This document shows, piece by piece, positions 45,725 through 56,774 of a stretch of DNA of 64,000 bases. Position 1 is the stretch's first letter. Every line of letters starts with the position of its first letter. The DNA lies in NCBI RefSeq assembly GCF_950295315.1, contig NC_080164.1, positions 112,488,447 through 112,552,446 of the forward strand. The letters run 5' to 3'. Made by a program: the position numbers and the translations under genes. Origin of the DNA: Erinaceus europaeus (Eukaryota; Chordata; Mammalia; Eulipotyphla; Erinaceidae). Below the pieces are notes generated by a model. That model was not told the origin of the DNA. It made no database searches and was given only the letters and a program-made list of their open reading frames with translations.

Positions 45725-46130
45725 CTGACATTGAAAGTTACAGAAATTTGTTAGAGGAGATACCATCTATACTCAGATATAAAGTAAGAATTTCTTAAAG
45801 AAACTTTTCCAAACATTTGAATATTTATGTTATGATTCAAATATGCCTCCTACTAGATGATGCTGGAATCACTAGATAGATGTTTATGAACATCCCCAAA
45901 ACAGAATTCAATCTTTCTTAAGGAAATAATGTACTAAAAACACTGAAACAGAAATTGTGACTGTTCATTACATAAGCCACTAGGTTAATACAAGGCATAT
46001 ATATTTCATCTTCTCAATTAGGGCCTGAAACTGTCTCCTGTCTTTTGAATTCTTCCAACTCACACAAGCCCATTTGACCAGGATGAATTCCCATTGCAGC
46101 TTCCCCTGTTAAAAAGAAAATGTGTGAACC
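45725..46130. other. No feature recognised
   Basis: Unique-looking intron sequence. Confidence 0.5.
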
Positions 46131-46134
46131 CCTT

Positions 46135-46298
46135 TATTTTTAAAAACATTTTTAATTGTTTTGAATTTATTTATTTATTTACCAGATCATTAATAAGCTT
46201 TGGCTTATGGCAATGTAGGGGGTTGAAACTGGGACTTCAGAGTCTCAGGCATGAGAGTCAGTTTGCATAATTATTATGCTATCTATTCCTACCCTGGA
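46135..46298 (-). mobile_element. SINE, 'agactctcatgcctgaggctc' family, antisense
   Basis: 'aagctttggcttatggcaatg...gttgaaactgggacttcag...caggcatgagagtc'. Confidence 0.78.
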
Positions 46299-46348
46299 CT
46301 TCTACTTTTAGGAAATTCAACTGGACTATCTGTAATGACAGGGAATGA

Positions 46349-46568
46349 AGGACCTGGTGGTGGCATACATGATTGAGCACACATACTACAGTGCACAAGG
46401 ACTCAGGTTCAAGCCACTGGTCTCCACCTGTAAGAGGAAAGCTTCATGAGGAAGCAGGGCTACAAATGCCTCTCTGTCTCTCTTTCCCTATCACCCCTCC
46501 CCTCTCATTTTCCTTCTGTCTTTATCCAATAGTAAATAAGTAAACATTTAAAAAAATTAAAAAATATA
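46349..46568 (+). mobile_element. SINE, main family, with perfect 16-bp target duplication
   Basis: Body 'ggacctggtggtggcatacatgattgagcac...' is diverged, yet taatgacagggaatga is present at 46333-46348 and 46569-46584 without mismatch. Confidence 0.93.
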
Positions 46569-46589
46569 TAATGACAGGGAATGATAGAA

Positions 46590-47070
46590 ACCAATTTGAC
46601 AATCCATACTGGCCAGTCTCCAGTTTACATGGAGACTTTATACTGTCTGATTAATTAAGGCCTTCAAATTAAAAAAAAAAAGGCAGAAAATCACCCTTTA
46701 AATGCGCCTATAGTACTACAAGGTGTGCTGATTTTCTAAGCACATACATACACCCTTGCCTGTAGGGTCCAATTTATTCTGGGGGATTGATTGTGTATAA
46801 TTTACTGTCTCCAAGAGAATTTGGGAAACCAGTGTGCTTCTTACTTAGGTCACTGAGTTTGGAGATATTATTATTATTGTCATGCAAACTATATAAAGGC
46901 ACTGAAAACCATGCTAATATTATGACATATATAAAGTAGACCAGTTTAATAGAATAACCTACACCAAATAACTAACAGTTGCTTGCACTTTTACAGTACT
47001 TCACCCACATTATTCTCTGTTGTGAAGGGAAACTAGTATTTATGAGTTTGATAGGAGAGAATTGACAAGT
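46590..47070. other. No feature recognised
   Basis: Unique-looking intron sequence. Confidence 0.5.
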
Positions 47071-47075
47071 ATTAC

Positions 47076-47200
47076 TTTTTTTTTTTCCTAGAGCACTGCT
47101 CAGCTCTGGCTTATGATGGTGCTGTGGATTGAACCTGGGGCTTAGGAACCTCAGGCATGAGAGTCTCTTTGTAGGACTGTTAGGCTATCTCCCCCACCCT
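47076..47200 (-). mobile_element. SINE, 'agactctcatgcctgaggctc' family, antisense
   Basis: 'gagcactgctcagctctggcttatgatggtgc...caggcatgagagtctc', well preserved. Confidence 0.87.
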
Positions 47201-47544
47201 AAGTATTCTGACTGATGGTGTTACTGATCTGACCTTTAATTGTACTAACCATCTGGCTGTCATCTTCATAGGGCCTCCTGGACCCCCTTCATCTTTTGAT
47301 GATCTCATGCAGGGGAGAGCGTGGCTTTCTATAGAAGCCATGGGGTTTAAGGAACTTGGTGAACAGGGGTTGGTCTCCTTTCTTCCCTTGTGTTAGATGC
47401 TACACAGGTTCCGTTCATCTGTGAAATCAGTACAGCAGTAAATGAGTTTAGATGATTTGATGCTGTTTAATGGTTTGGGCTATTGGCTAATTTGTTCAGT
47501 TATGCAATGTTGGACCTTTGGCAGTTGATCAACACTTTCTAAAA

Positions 47545-47710
47545 TAAATAATCTATTTAATATATTACAAAGATACAGAGAGAAAGTTACAGAAAAATAA
47601 TGACCAGAGCTCTGCTCAGCTCTGGTTGATGGTGGCACTGGGGATTGAACCTGGAAACTGGGAGCCTCAGACAGAAAAGTCTTTTGCAGAACCATTAGGC
47701 TGCCTCCCTA
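47545..47710 (-). mobile_element. SINE, same family, antisense, long form
   Basis: 'aaagatacagagagaaag...gaccagagctctgctcagctctggttgatggtgg...gcagaaccattaggctgcc'. Confidence 0.83.
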
Positions 47711-47727
47711 TCATCACCATCATCATC

Positions 47728-47848
47728 ATTTTCCCTAGAGCTCTGCTGAGCTCAAGCTGATGGTGGTACTGGGAATGGAACCTGGGGCCTCAGAGCCTCA
47801 GGCAAGAAAAGTCTCTTTACAAAACGATTATGCTAGTTCCCCAGCCCA
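47728..47848 (-). mobile_element. SINE, same family, antisense
   Basis: A second copy directly after the previous one: 'agagctctgctgagctcaagctgatggtgg...caggcaagaaaagtc'. Confidence 0.8.
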
Positions 47849-47854
47849 CCAGCC

Positions 47855-47871
47855 CTTTCTATTTATTTATT

Positions 47872-47914
<43 letters not shown>

Positions 47915-48230
47915 TAAAAAGGAAACACTGACAAAACCATAGGCTAAGAGGTATACAACTCCATATAATCCCCACCACGGAACTCCCTATCCCATCCCCT
48001 CCTCTGATAGCTTTCCTTTTCTTTAACCCTCTGGGAGTATGAACCCAAGGTCATTGTGGGATGCAGAACGTGGAAGGTCTGGCTTCTGTAACTGCTTCCC
48101 CACTGAACATGGGCATTGACAGGTAGATCTATACTCCCAGACAGTCTCTCTCTTTCCCTAGTAGGGTGGGGTTCTGGGGAATTGGAGCTTCAGGACACAT
48201 TGGTGGGGTTGTCTCTCCAGGTAAGTCTGG
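47855..48230 (-). mobile_element. L1 3' UTR fragment, antisense, starting with (TTTA)n
   Basis: A run of about 14 TTTA units (47862-47915) forms the tail side. Then 'aggtatacaactccatataatcccc...ggtctggcttctgtaactgcttccccactgaacatgggc'. Confidence 0.87.
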
Positions 48231-48435
48231 TCCACCAACCCTTTCTAAACCAAGCCACTTAATTGTAATTGATCCACCATTGCACAGTCAGAATTTGAAA
48301 GAACTCAGTTGGTGCAGATAAAAGATAAAAAACCCACTATGATGTGTTAATACAGCTCTCATAATTCTTTGTGAATAAAGAAGAACTGATACTTTGCATA
48401 TGGAAGTAGAATTCAACTGTAAATAGAAACATTTT

Positions 48436-48632
48436 GTTTTTCTTTCTATTTTTACTTGACAGGGCAGAGTAATTGAGAGGGGAGGGGAGATAGAGAGGTG
48501 TAGAGAAAGGTAGACACCTGCAAACCTGTTTTGTTGCTCATAAAGTATCTCCCCTGCATGTAGGGGGTGGGGCCAGATCCTTGAGCATGGTAATGTATGC
48601 ACTTTACCTGGTGTGCCACCACCAGGCCCCCA
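48436..48632 (-). mobile_element. SINE, main family, antisense
   Basis: 'acttgacagggcagagtaattgag...cacctgcaaacctgttttgttgctc...ctggtgtgccaccaccaggcccc'. Confidence 0.85.
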
Positions 48633-48769
48633 AAACATTTTTTAATTAAAATATATAGTCCATTATGCTTAAATAGTGAAGACTTACTGAGAAGAACTTC
48701 CCCAAGTACAAGTATGTGTTGTTGGTCTGCTTCTAATTCTGGTTCTAAGACCCCTTCTGTTTTGATCAT

Positions 48770-49135
48770 TTGATCATCACATTAGGTTCACTTGCACTGC
48801 TTAACGGTGTGGTCTATTTATATAATCACTACTTTACCTGAGACCTGCCCTGCCTACAGGGCATTGGTTTAATCCCCATTGGTTAGATGCAAGCTTGATA
48901 CTTCTAAGTGTGCCCGCTTTTTCCTTCTCCCCACCCCCTATCCTATGTACTTCCTCTTCTGACCTGACACTTCCACCTCAGGAGATATAAGGAACAGGGT
49001 TTTCTAATGAATAGAGATTATTAGATTCATTGCACTGCATTCTCACTCATCAATAAAGATTGAACTGCATTCCCAGCTCAGCCATGAGTCCCTGGTTGTC
49101 TGTTTCCTGCCCGTGAAGCTAGCCCAGCATGTGTG
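48770..49135 (+). mobile_element. Probable solo LTR of an endogenous retrovirus
   Basis: ATTGG boxes (around 48864 and 48879), a TATAA-like element (48986-48990) and a poly(A) signal AATAAA (49052-49057) lie in promoter-to-terminator order. The end 'cccgtgaagctagccc' resembles the end of the LTR at 55.84 kb. Boundaries are uncertain and no internal retroviral sequence is present. Confidence 0.55.
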
Positions 49136-49374
49136 TATATGACACAGAGAGACAGAGAGGAAGATATTGATATGATGGACATAGGGAACTGCTTAAGGAG
49201 GGGAAAAATGTATTTGCTATTTTAAACAGTGTTTTCATTTTCCTTCTTGTGGGATAATGAGATATCTTCCTTCTTTCACACATTCTTCCTAATTATCAGA
49301 ACTAAATTTGTTCCTTTATAAAAATGAAACCAAAAAACTTGAACTTTTAGGAGGCAATCATGAGAGAGGTGGGG

Positions 49375-49425
49375 GGAAGGAGAGGGAGGGAGGGAGGGAA
49401 GGAAAGAGAGAGAGAGAATGTAAAG
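49375..49425. repeat. (GGA)n/(GA)n purine run
   Basis: Short purine microsatellite. Confidence 0.85.
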
Positions 49426-49429
49426 TGGC

Positions 49430-49690
49430 ATTTTTTTATTTTACTTTTTTATTTTTTATTTAAGAAAGGAGACATTAACAAAACCATAGAATAAGAGGGG
49501 TATAGTTCCGCACAATTCCCATAACCCGATCTCCATATCCCATCCCCTCCCCTGGTAGCCTTCCCATTCTCTATCTCTCTGGGAGTATGGATCCAGGGTC
49601 CTTATGGGTTGCAGAGGGTGGAAGGTCTGGCTTCTGTAATTGCTTCCCCGCTGAACATGGGTGTTGATGCATTATCCCAGTCTTTAGGTA
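49430..49690 (-). mobile_element. L1 3' UTR fragment, antisense
   Basis: 'ttaagaaaggagacattaacaaaaccatag...ggtctggcttctgtaattgcttccccgctgaacatggg'. Confidence 0.88.
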
Positions 49691-49854
49691 AAGTGGCATT
49701 TATAAGTAACATTTTCCTTAGACATTATCATATGTCTGATGCTATCCATATCATAAAGGCATCTCTGTTATTCTCCGTCTTTGAAATCCATGAGTTGCCT
49801 TTAGTTTGCTGTGCTGAAATTTGTAAGTCACCAGCCAGATAAGTTCTTGAAAAC

Positions 49855-50060
49855 AACATATTTGGGGGTGGGGAGGGCTGGCAGAAGGTGATGATGGTGT
49901 TGGGGTCCTGGGTGGAAGGGAAGGACCTTAGTTGGGGATGATAATTTTTTGCAGAGACCTGTCATGGGAGATGAGAAGATGTACTCATCTGCTAACCACC
50001 ATCCTCCCAATAAAGCTTGAAAGAAGGAAAGAAAGAGAGAGAGAGAGAGAGAGAGAATGA
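49855..50060 (+). mobile_element. L1 3' end, short-UTR type, sense, ending in (GA)n
   Basis: 'gatgataattttttgcagagacctgtcatgggagatgagaag...ctcccaataaagctt' then an AGAA/GA run (50017-50060). Confidence 0.75.
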
Positions 50061-50165
50061 AAAGAAGAGAAAAGAAAATAATGTTCACTATATATAGAGT
50101 TAGATCTGAAGGTTAATCCTGTTAGTCAGAGCACACTTTTTTTTTTTCCTGTTCCTCCTTCTTTT

Positions 50166-50456
50166 CAATTTTTTTTTGGTCTTTATTTATTCCCTTTTGT
50201 TACCCTTCTTCTTATTGTTGTAGTTATTATTATTGTTATTGATGTCGACATTGTTGGATAGGACAGAGAGAAATGGAGAGAAGAGGGGAAGACAGAGAAG
50301 GGGAGAGAAAGATAGACACCTGCAGACCTTCTTTACCGTTTGTGAAGTGACTCCCTTGCAGGTGAGGAGCCCGGGGCTCAAACCAGTATCCTTATGCTGG
50401 TCCTTGTGCTTTGCACCACCTGTGCTTAACCCGCTGCGCTACCGCCTAAGTCCCCC
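50166..50456 (-). mobile_element. SINE, gcgggttaag subfamily, antisense, near full length
   Basis: 'tttattcccttttgttacccttc...gacagagagaaatggagag...gtgcttaacccgctgcgctaccgcc'. Confidence 0.92.
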
Positions 50457-50700
50457 CCCTTTTTTAATCTCACAGCTCCCCACAAAGCTATTCATCATAA
50501 GCAGACAGAGTCTTCAATATATTGTTTATTGATACACAGTTTTTAAGTCTCCAACATTTGTCTCCTGGATGAAACAAATGGTTGTTTTTGTTTTACAGGA
50601 GAAAGTTAAGTTCATGTATCCTTGTATGACAAACTAAGATCTGATACAAGATATGAAAGGAAAGACTTTTTTTATGATGAGTTGGAAAGATACCAGTCAC
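50457..50700. other. No feature recognised
   Basis: Short intronic gap. Confidence 0.5.
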
Positions 50701-50701
50701 T

Positions 50702-50925
50702 GGGGGCCGGGTGGGTAGTGGCACACCTGGTTGATCACATGTTCAGTGTGCAAGGCCCCGGGTTCAAGCTCCTAGTCCCCATTTGCAGGGGAAAAGCTTT
50801 GTGAGTGGTGAAGCAGGACTGCAGGTGTCTCCTTTTCTTTCTCCCTCTCTATCTCCCTTTCCCTTCTTGATTTCTGGCTATCTCTGTCCAATAAATAAAG
50901 GTAATAAAAAATTTTAAAAAGTAAA
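50702..50925 (+). mobile_element. SINE, main family
   Basis: 'gggggccgggtgggtagtggcacacctggttgatc...gactgcaggtgtctcc...caataaataaagg'. Flanks share an imperfect agatac(c/t)agtca duplication. Confidence 0.9.
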
Positions 50926-51249
50926 AATTAAAGAAGATACTAGTCATTTATATGCTATTTATATTCTGCTTGGTGTTTTTTTTTTTTTTTTTTTCCTAGT
51001 AAGCCTCATGAACTGGATTGACTGTGGGGCAGATGGGCAGAACCACATACGATCATTATGTGAGGATTAGAACTGTCAGGCAGGAAGCTGCCACCTGCTC
51101 TTGTAGAGGACTACCCTCTGTTTCTGAGTTGTGTGTGTGTGTGTTCCCACTGAAAGTGCTGCCTTCCAAAGCAACTCTCTGTGTTTTGTATCCAAGCCCA
51201 TACTCAAAGATTTCTGATGACAACTGAGACACATTGAAAAGATCAGCCA

Positions 51250-51534
51250 GGGAGTCGGGCTGTAGAGCAGCGGGTTAAGCGCAGGTGGCCCAAAGCACAA
51301 GGACCGGCATAAGGATCCCGGTTCGAACCCCGGCTCCCCACCTGCAGGGGCGTCGCTTCACAAGCGGTGAAGCATGTCTGCAGGTGTCTATCTTTCTCTC
51401 CTCCTCTCTGTCTTCCCCATCTCTCTCCATTTCTCTCTGTCCTATCCAACAACGACAACAATAATAACTACAACAATAAAACAACAAGGGCAACAAAAGG
51501 GAATAAATAAATAAAATAAATATTAAAAAAAAAA
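51250..51534 (+). mobile_element. SINE, gcgggttaag subfamily, full length, young
   Basis: A box tagagcagcgg (51263-51273) and B box ggttcgaaccc (51320-51330) are intact or nearly so. The target duplication gaaaagatca(g/a)ccag lies at 51236-51250 and 51535-51549 with one mismatch. It interrupts an L1 3' end. Confidence 0.95.
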
Positions 51535-51860
51535 GAAAAGATCAACCAGCACGGGGAGGATGAATATGGGATACTCTCATTCATGGGCAGAACTTAACAA
51601 GAACAGAAAGGGAAACATAAAGTAAAACCTGGACTGGTTGGGTGTATTGCACCAAAGCAAAGGACTCTGGGAAAGGAAGAGGGGTAGGGGTAGAGGGGCT
51701 TTCAGGTCCTCATATAGGATAATAGGCCTAATTTGGGGGTAAGAGTGTTTTACAGACACCTACCATGGTGAGATGAGAAATTGTACCCAGGTGCCGACAA
51801 CTGTACTGTAAACCATTAACCTCCCCTCCCCTCAACAAAAAAGAAGAAGAAGAAAGAAAG
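51535..51860 (+). mobile_element. L1 3' end, short-UTR type, sense
   Basis: 'atgaatatgggatactctcattc...gtattgcaccaaagcaaaggactctggg...tgtactgtaaaccattaacctccc' and an AAG-rich tail. The part before 51250 belongs to the same element. Confidence 0.8.
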
Positions 51861-51864
51861 AGAA

Positions 51865-53025
51865 TAACTTAAACAAAAGAAAAAGGAATTTCTCTCCTCC
51901 TCCTGTGGTTGGTATTTTGTGTGTGCAAGCAAGTCAGCTATGAAATGTATGTTTCCTCTGGGGAAAAAAAAAAAAGAGTGCTCAGTTGCAAGAGGCCTGC
52001 AGGCTGAGAAGTGGCATGGTATCTGTCATTGCTTGAATTCATCAGCTCTGTGGAACTCTGAGAAGCACCAGAGGAGAGTCCAGGTTCCTTTGTTTATGTC
52101 CACCGGAAGACTGCAGCAGTATGATTCTCATTAGGAGCAGGGAAAATACTAAACACTGTTAGCTCTTGTGACACTGAACCTTTAAGCACTGACCAGAACT
52201 AAAGAGCACTGTTTTTGCAGTTTCTCTTCCCCATAGGCTATACTAATTTTTTTTTTTAGAAAATTCTAATTTCAGGAAATATCTTTGGGTGTGACAGATC
52301 TTCTTTGCAATGAAGGGAAATCCATCCAAAACTGTAGACTGATAGTGTCTACTGTAAAGTTTGGTCTGGTTGAAACTTTTTTAAAAAAAATTGGGGTGGT
52401 GGAAAGCATTTTAATTGAATAATCCCTCCTCAGCAAAAAGGAATCAGTTAATCTTCTAAAGCAAAATTATATATAGTGACTACTAGCTGCAAAGGCAGTG
52501 CAAATCAAAGAGCAAGTCAATGAATTTATTTTGTTTTCAATCCCATTTAGTTAAGGAATAGTCTTCCCAGAACTGTCTTAGACTCCAGACTCCTAGTTCA
52601 ATGTCTTTCTTCTTTATACAGCTGGAATTATTCCAAGCCTCTTAACTGTCGGACAATCGTGATAACAAGACAGAGCAGATACCAGCTCTGCCATAAATAC
52701 AACTTGTTATTCTATTCAGTCTTGCTGGCGTTGAAGGTCATGAGTAGAATGAGCTTGTTGTATATCTATTTCTTCTTTTTTTTAATAAAAGAAATAAAGT
52801 CAAAAGAATGAATAGAGGGCCATTTTTCTAAACCAGATTCTTCAGTAAATAGGAGTCCTGCCTTGAGTACCACCATTTCCTTGCCATCAGTGGTCCTATT
52901 GTAAGTGATATCCTTTGAATTGAACAAATGGTCCCCCTGGTTAAGCATGATTTAATGTGGCATTCTTTATCTTTCTAAGTGGAAAGAAATTATGCTAAAG
53001 TTGTTAACTTTGTGGCCAGGAGCAA
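51865..53025. other. No feature recognised
   Basis: About 1.1 kb of intron 4 without recognisable repeats apart from short A and T runs. Confidence 0.55.
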
Positions 53026-53027
53026 AT

Positions 53028-53308
53028 TTTCTCCTTCTTTTCCTCTTCATCTCCTTCTCTCTTCCTCTTCCTCTTCCTCCTCCTCCTCCCCTCCTCTCCT
53101 TCCCCTCTCCTTTCCCCTGCTCCTCTTCTTCCTCCTCCTCCCCATTCTCCTCCTCCTCCTCCTCCCTCTTCATTTGCCCCTCCTCTTCTCTTCCTTCTGT
53201 CCTCCTCCCCTCTTCCTTCTCCCCATCTCCTCATCCTCCTTTCCTTTTCCTCCTCTTCTTCCTCCTCCTCCCCTCCTCCTCTTCTTCCTCCTCCTGCTCT
53301 CCTCCAGT
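53028..53308. repeat. Polypyrimidine (TCC-rich) tract, 280 bp
   Basis: Almost only C and T on +, in irregular cctcctcct/cttcctcc units. Can adopt triplex structure. Open frames in it are artefacts. Confidence 0.93.
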
Positions 53309-53494
53309 GATGTCCATGTGGCCTAGATCTCTCTGTGTGCTTAACGGGGTAAAGTCTCAGTTTCCTGATCTCTCACCAGATGGTCCTCCACTGGGGTGGG
53401 GCACATGCCCAATTTTAGATGGTTTCCTTTTGCTGAGCCCTGATGGATTGTTCGGTACCTTGGCCCTCTAAGTAAGTTGCCTGAGGAATCTTAA

Positions 53495-53640
53495 GAAAAA
53501 TATATTAGTGATTTAATACTGATTAATAATATTGTAACGTAACAAGGGTACAATACCAGAGTTCTGCATCCCATCCCTTCCACAGGAAGCTTCCCTATTC
53601 TTTATCCCTCTGGGGGTATGGACCAAAATTCTTCCCCTCC
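53495..53640 (-). mobile_element. L1 3' UTR fragment, antisense
   Basis: 'ttagtgatttaatactgattaataatattgtaa...tatccctctgggggtatggacc'; interrupted by a SINE remnant. Confidence 0.75.
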
Positions 53641-53755
53641 TCTCTCCATTTCTCTCTGTCTTAGCCAATAACGACAGAAGTAACAATAATAATAACTACA
53701 ACATCAAGGAGACAAAAAGGGAAAAGAAATAAAAAGAAATAATAATAAAATAAGG
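53632..53755 (+). mobile_element. SINE 3' part, gcgggttaag subfamily
   Basis: Only the CT-rich part and tail: 'cttcccctcctctctccatttctctctg...caataacgacagaagtaac'. Confidence 0.75.
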
Positions 53756-53758
53756 CTT

Positions 53759-53968
53759 AGAGGCTAGGTGATAGCGCATCTGGTTGAGTATTCACATTGC
53801 AGTGCACAAGGACCCAGGTTCAAGCCCCTGGTCCCCACCTACAGGGGGGAAGCTTCATGAGTAGTGAAACAGGACTTCAGGTGTCTCTCTGTTTCTCTCT
53901 CTATCTTCCCTCCACCCCTCTCAATCTCTCTCTGTTTCTATCCATTAAATAAAAATATAATTTAAAAA
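53759..53968 (+). mobile_element. SINE, main family
   Basis: 'ggctaggtgatagcgcatctggttgagt...ggacttcaggtgtctctctg...attaaataaaaat'. Confidence 0.9.
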
Positions 53969-54034
53969 GAATAATTTATATTGCAGGTTTTGAATAAGGT
54001 ACAGAATAGTAGAAGCTTCAATTCATATAATATT

Positions 54035-54176
54035 TTTTAAAAGACTATTCTACTTATTTTTAATGAAGGAGGGTTCCAGAAAGCTGCTCAGTTCTGACAC
54101 ATCTACTGCCAGGGATTAAACCCAGGGCCTCAGGCATGAAAGCCCTGCTCTCTACTACTGAGCTATCTCCCTTGTT
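54035..54176 (-). mobile_element. SINE, 'agactctcatgcctgaggctc' family, antisense, diverged
   Basis: 'agaaagctgctcagttctgacacatc...ggattaaacccagggcctcaggcatgaaag'. Confidence 0.65.
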
Positions 54177-54179
54177 TCT

Positions 54180-55838
54180 TTTGCATTGTTTCTCTTGCCA
54201 TATGGATATCATGTGCCCCACATCAGAGATACTACGTGATTATCCAGATGTAGGATTTATGGAGACAGTTTTTTTGAGTTTCAGAAGGCTTCTTCATTAA
54301 TGCATTCTTTCAAAAGTTAACCAGGAAAGAGCAGGTATTTCATTTCATCCCAGAAAATTGGTGCACAGAGGCTTGGCCAGCAGTGCAATGACAGGTGCTA
54401 GAAGGGCTTACACTGGATGCTCCCATGTGACCCAGAAAGGATACTATGATTTCCATTCCTTCCTTCTTTCAGGTTTAGTTGTGTCAGGGTATGCAGCTAA
54501 TTCCTGCTGTGGGATTGTGGTATCACCCTCCCTGGATTCCGAGACTACTCTGTTGATTTAAGGGACAAATCTCATTTTCTTTCATAGTCTGGCATATTTT
54601 TCTCCAGAGGCTGAAATCCTTCTGCACATAAGACTGCTTCCCAGTCACTTCTGTAACTTCCACAAAAGCCTAAACTTGAAAGCAAAAGGGAGGAAGGACT
54701 AGATGACTTCTTGTGGGCTCACTTAGATAATTTAACAAACAAACGTCTGTCTGTGCTCCCCTGCAACTTCACAGCACCTGCCTACTAACTCACCACACAG
54801 TATCATCTCTTTATCACCCCAGTATTTTCTTGCTGGGATTTTTTTTTTCTTCTTGCAACTCCTGGCGATTGCTACTTCTCATTATCAGTGCACCAGCCTA
54901 TTTTATGTGAGAATAGTAAAGACAGAGGCATGTCTGTAGCAACTGTTTTTTATTCAAAGTCAATTTCCATTGATAAAAGTATAAAAAGCAATATAGGTGT
55001 CAGTTACTGACTTCTTGAAGGCTGTGGGCAAGACATTGCAAAGACTGGGGCTGGTTGCTACATACAGGAAAAATATGTCAGTGATTATTTGGCATTTTGC
55101 TTCTTGGTAAATATTTTGAAGTAGACATACCCCATCTCCATGATAAATTCTGAAGGAAACAGGTAGTGTGCACAAATTAGGCAATTTGGGGGGACCTCCA
55201 CAAACTAATTGTGAAGGCTTAGCTAGCTAGAATTAGAAAGTCACAATAAACTCTGTAGTCCTTCTGTGTGGAAACAGTGACTCCATTGCAACCACTAGAC
55301 CTCAGAAGAGGGGGTGGGGGAGGGAGAGGGAGAGAGATATCACTCAATTTCATGGGCAAGGATGTAGTAGATAGATTTAGAGGTAGCTAGATGACAGACA
55401 GACAGGCAGGCAGGTGAGCTGGCAGGCAGACAGACAGAATCCATGCTTGTTCAATGACTGTGTAAAGAGGACTGATTTACATTACAAGATGACTGGTGGG
55501 GGGGGTAGGTGGGGAGATCTCTTTGCACTAAGAGTCTGTAGGCACTGACTTGACAGAGGGTCAACAAACCATCTGATCTCAGTTCCCTTCTCCCTGCATT
55601 CTTCCTCTGATGCTCCCAGTGGACACAACCAGTAATGGAGGAGACACAGAAGAACCATGGTGGAACTACTAGTCCTCAGCAGGGGACAGTCTTGCTCCCA
55701 GAAGACTTTCTGGTTGTCTCCACTCAGTAGGTCAGGGAGTGCCTCCAAACACCTCCAGGGAATGGGAAGTGGGTTTTCTGCTCAGTGTCCTGCAGTACTG
55801 AGGATAACTCCCCACAGCAAAGAATTGCCCAGTTTAAA
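54180..55838. other. Longest repeat-poor stretch of intron 4 in the window
   Basis: No L1 or SINE recognised over 1.6 kb except a GA run (55318-55340) and a (CAGG/CAGA)n run (55397-55438). Small open frames have no family. Confidence 0.55.
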
Positions 55839-56305
55839 TGTTGTCGTATGCTTTACATTGGTTTGTTCTAGCCCTCCCCCGCCAAGAGAATTGGATGAGT
55901 CCTGTTAATTTCGCGGGCCTGCTTGGCCCCGCCCAAAGGAACCCAGAGAGAGGGTTCCTGAGTCAGAGAGTGACAGAGTTCCTGAGTTCCGGAGTTCGAG
56001 AGTTTCAGGGTTACAGAGTAAGAGAGAGTTCCACAGTGGAAGAGTTTCAGAGGGTTCCCGAGTACGAGAGTTCATGAGTTCGAGAGTAAGGGAGAGGGTT
56101 CCTGAGTTCGAGAGAAAAAGAGAGAGTGCTTGCGCCGCCACAAAGAGACAGCAGAGTTCTGTTTGGTGATTAGTTTGTGTTAGTTTATGAATCGTTGTTC
56201 CTGAATAAAGAAATACAGCTTCCCTGCCCAGCCGTTGTCTCCGCGTCTCTGTTACCCGCCGTGAAGCTAGCCGGCCCGGCAAGAGCCTCCGAAATTTTAA
56301 CAACA
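55839..56305 (+). mobile_element. Solo LTR of an endogenous retrovirus, 467 bp
   Basis: The ends tgttg and caaca are perfect inverted repeats with the TG...CA rule. Inside are a GC-box-like gccccgccc (55926-55934), a block of short degenerate repeats around gagttcgagag (55960-56115) and a poly(A) signal AATAAA (56204-56209) followed by a GT/CT-rich stretch. No internal retroviral genes flank it, so it is a solo LTR. I found no convincing target duplication. Confidence 0.75.
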
Positions 56306-56437
56306 AAATGTGCCAGGTGCCAAGGCTGAGAACCATCATTGTGCAGGGGCAGAGAGCTTCTAAAGGGGAAAAGGGGAGAAACCAGCACACACCACTGCAG
56401 AAAGAAAGAAAATCTGTGAAAAATGACAGACACTGCG

Positions 56438-56668
56438 GGGGGGGGGGCAGGTAGTGGCACACCTGGTTGATTACTCATGCTACAGTGCACAAGGACCTGA
56501 GTTCAAGCCCCCCCCCCCCCCCCGCCCAGTCTCCACCTGCAGGGGGAAAGCTTCAGGAGTAATGAAGCAGGACTGCAGGTGTCTTTCTCTCTCCCTCTCT
56601 GTCTTCTCCCACCCTGTTAATTTCTGCCTGTCTCTATCCAATAAATAAAGATAATATATTTTTTTTAT
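56438..56668 (+). mobile_element. SINE, main family, with C17 run
   Basis: Full-length copy with a long C run after the B box (56505-56525) and the target duplication atgacagaca at 56423-56432 and 56669-56678. Confidence 0.92.
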
Positions 56669-56774
56669 ATGACAGACATGTCATGGGTAATGCTAAATAT
56701 ACAAAGGCCTCAAAATATAATATACAAAGGTCTAAATATAGCTAGATATACAAAGGTCTGTTCTTTGTTTTATA

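Noticed and set aside
52979..53471. Ser/Leu/Pro-rich frames at the polypyrimidine tract
   Set aside because: Low-complexity translation of a C/T tract.
55839..56305. Intact provirus with coding genes
   Set aside because: Only one LTR is present and no gag, pol or env similarity flanks it.
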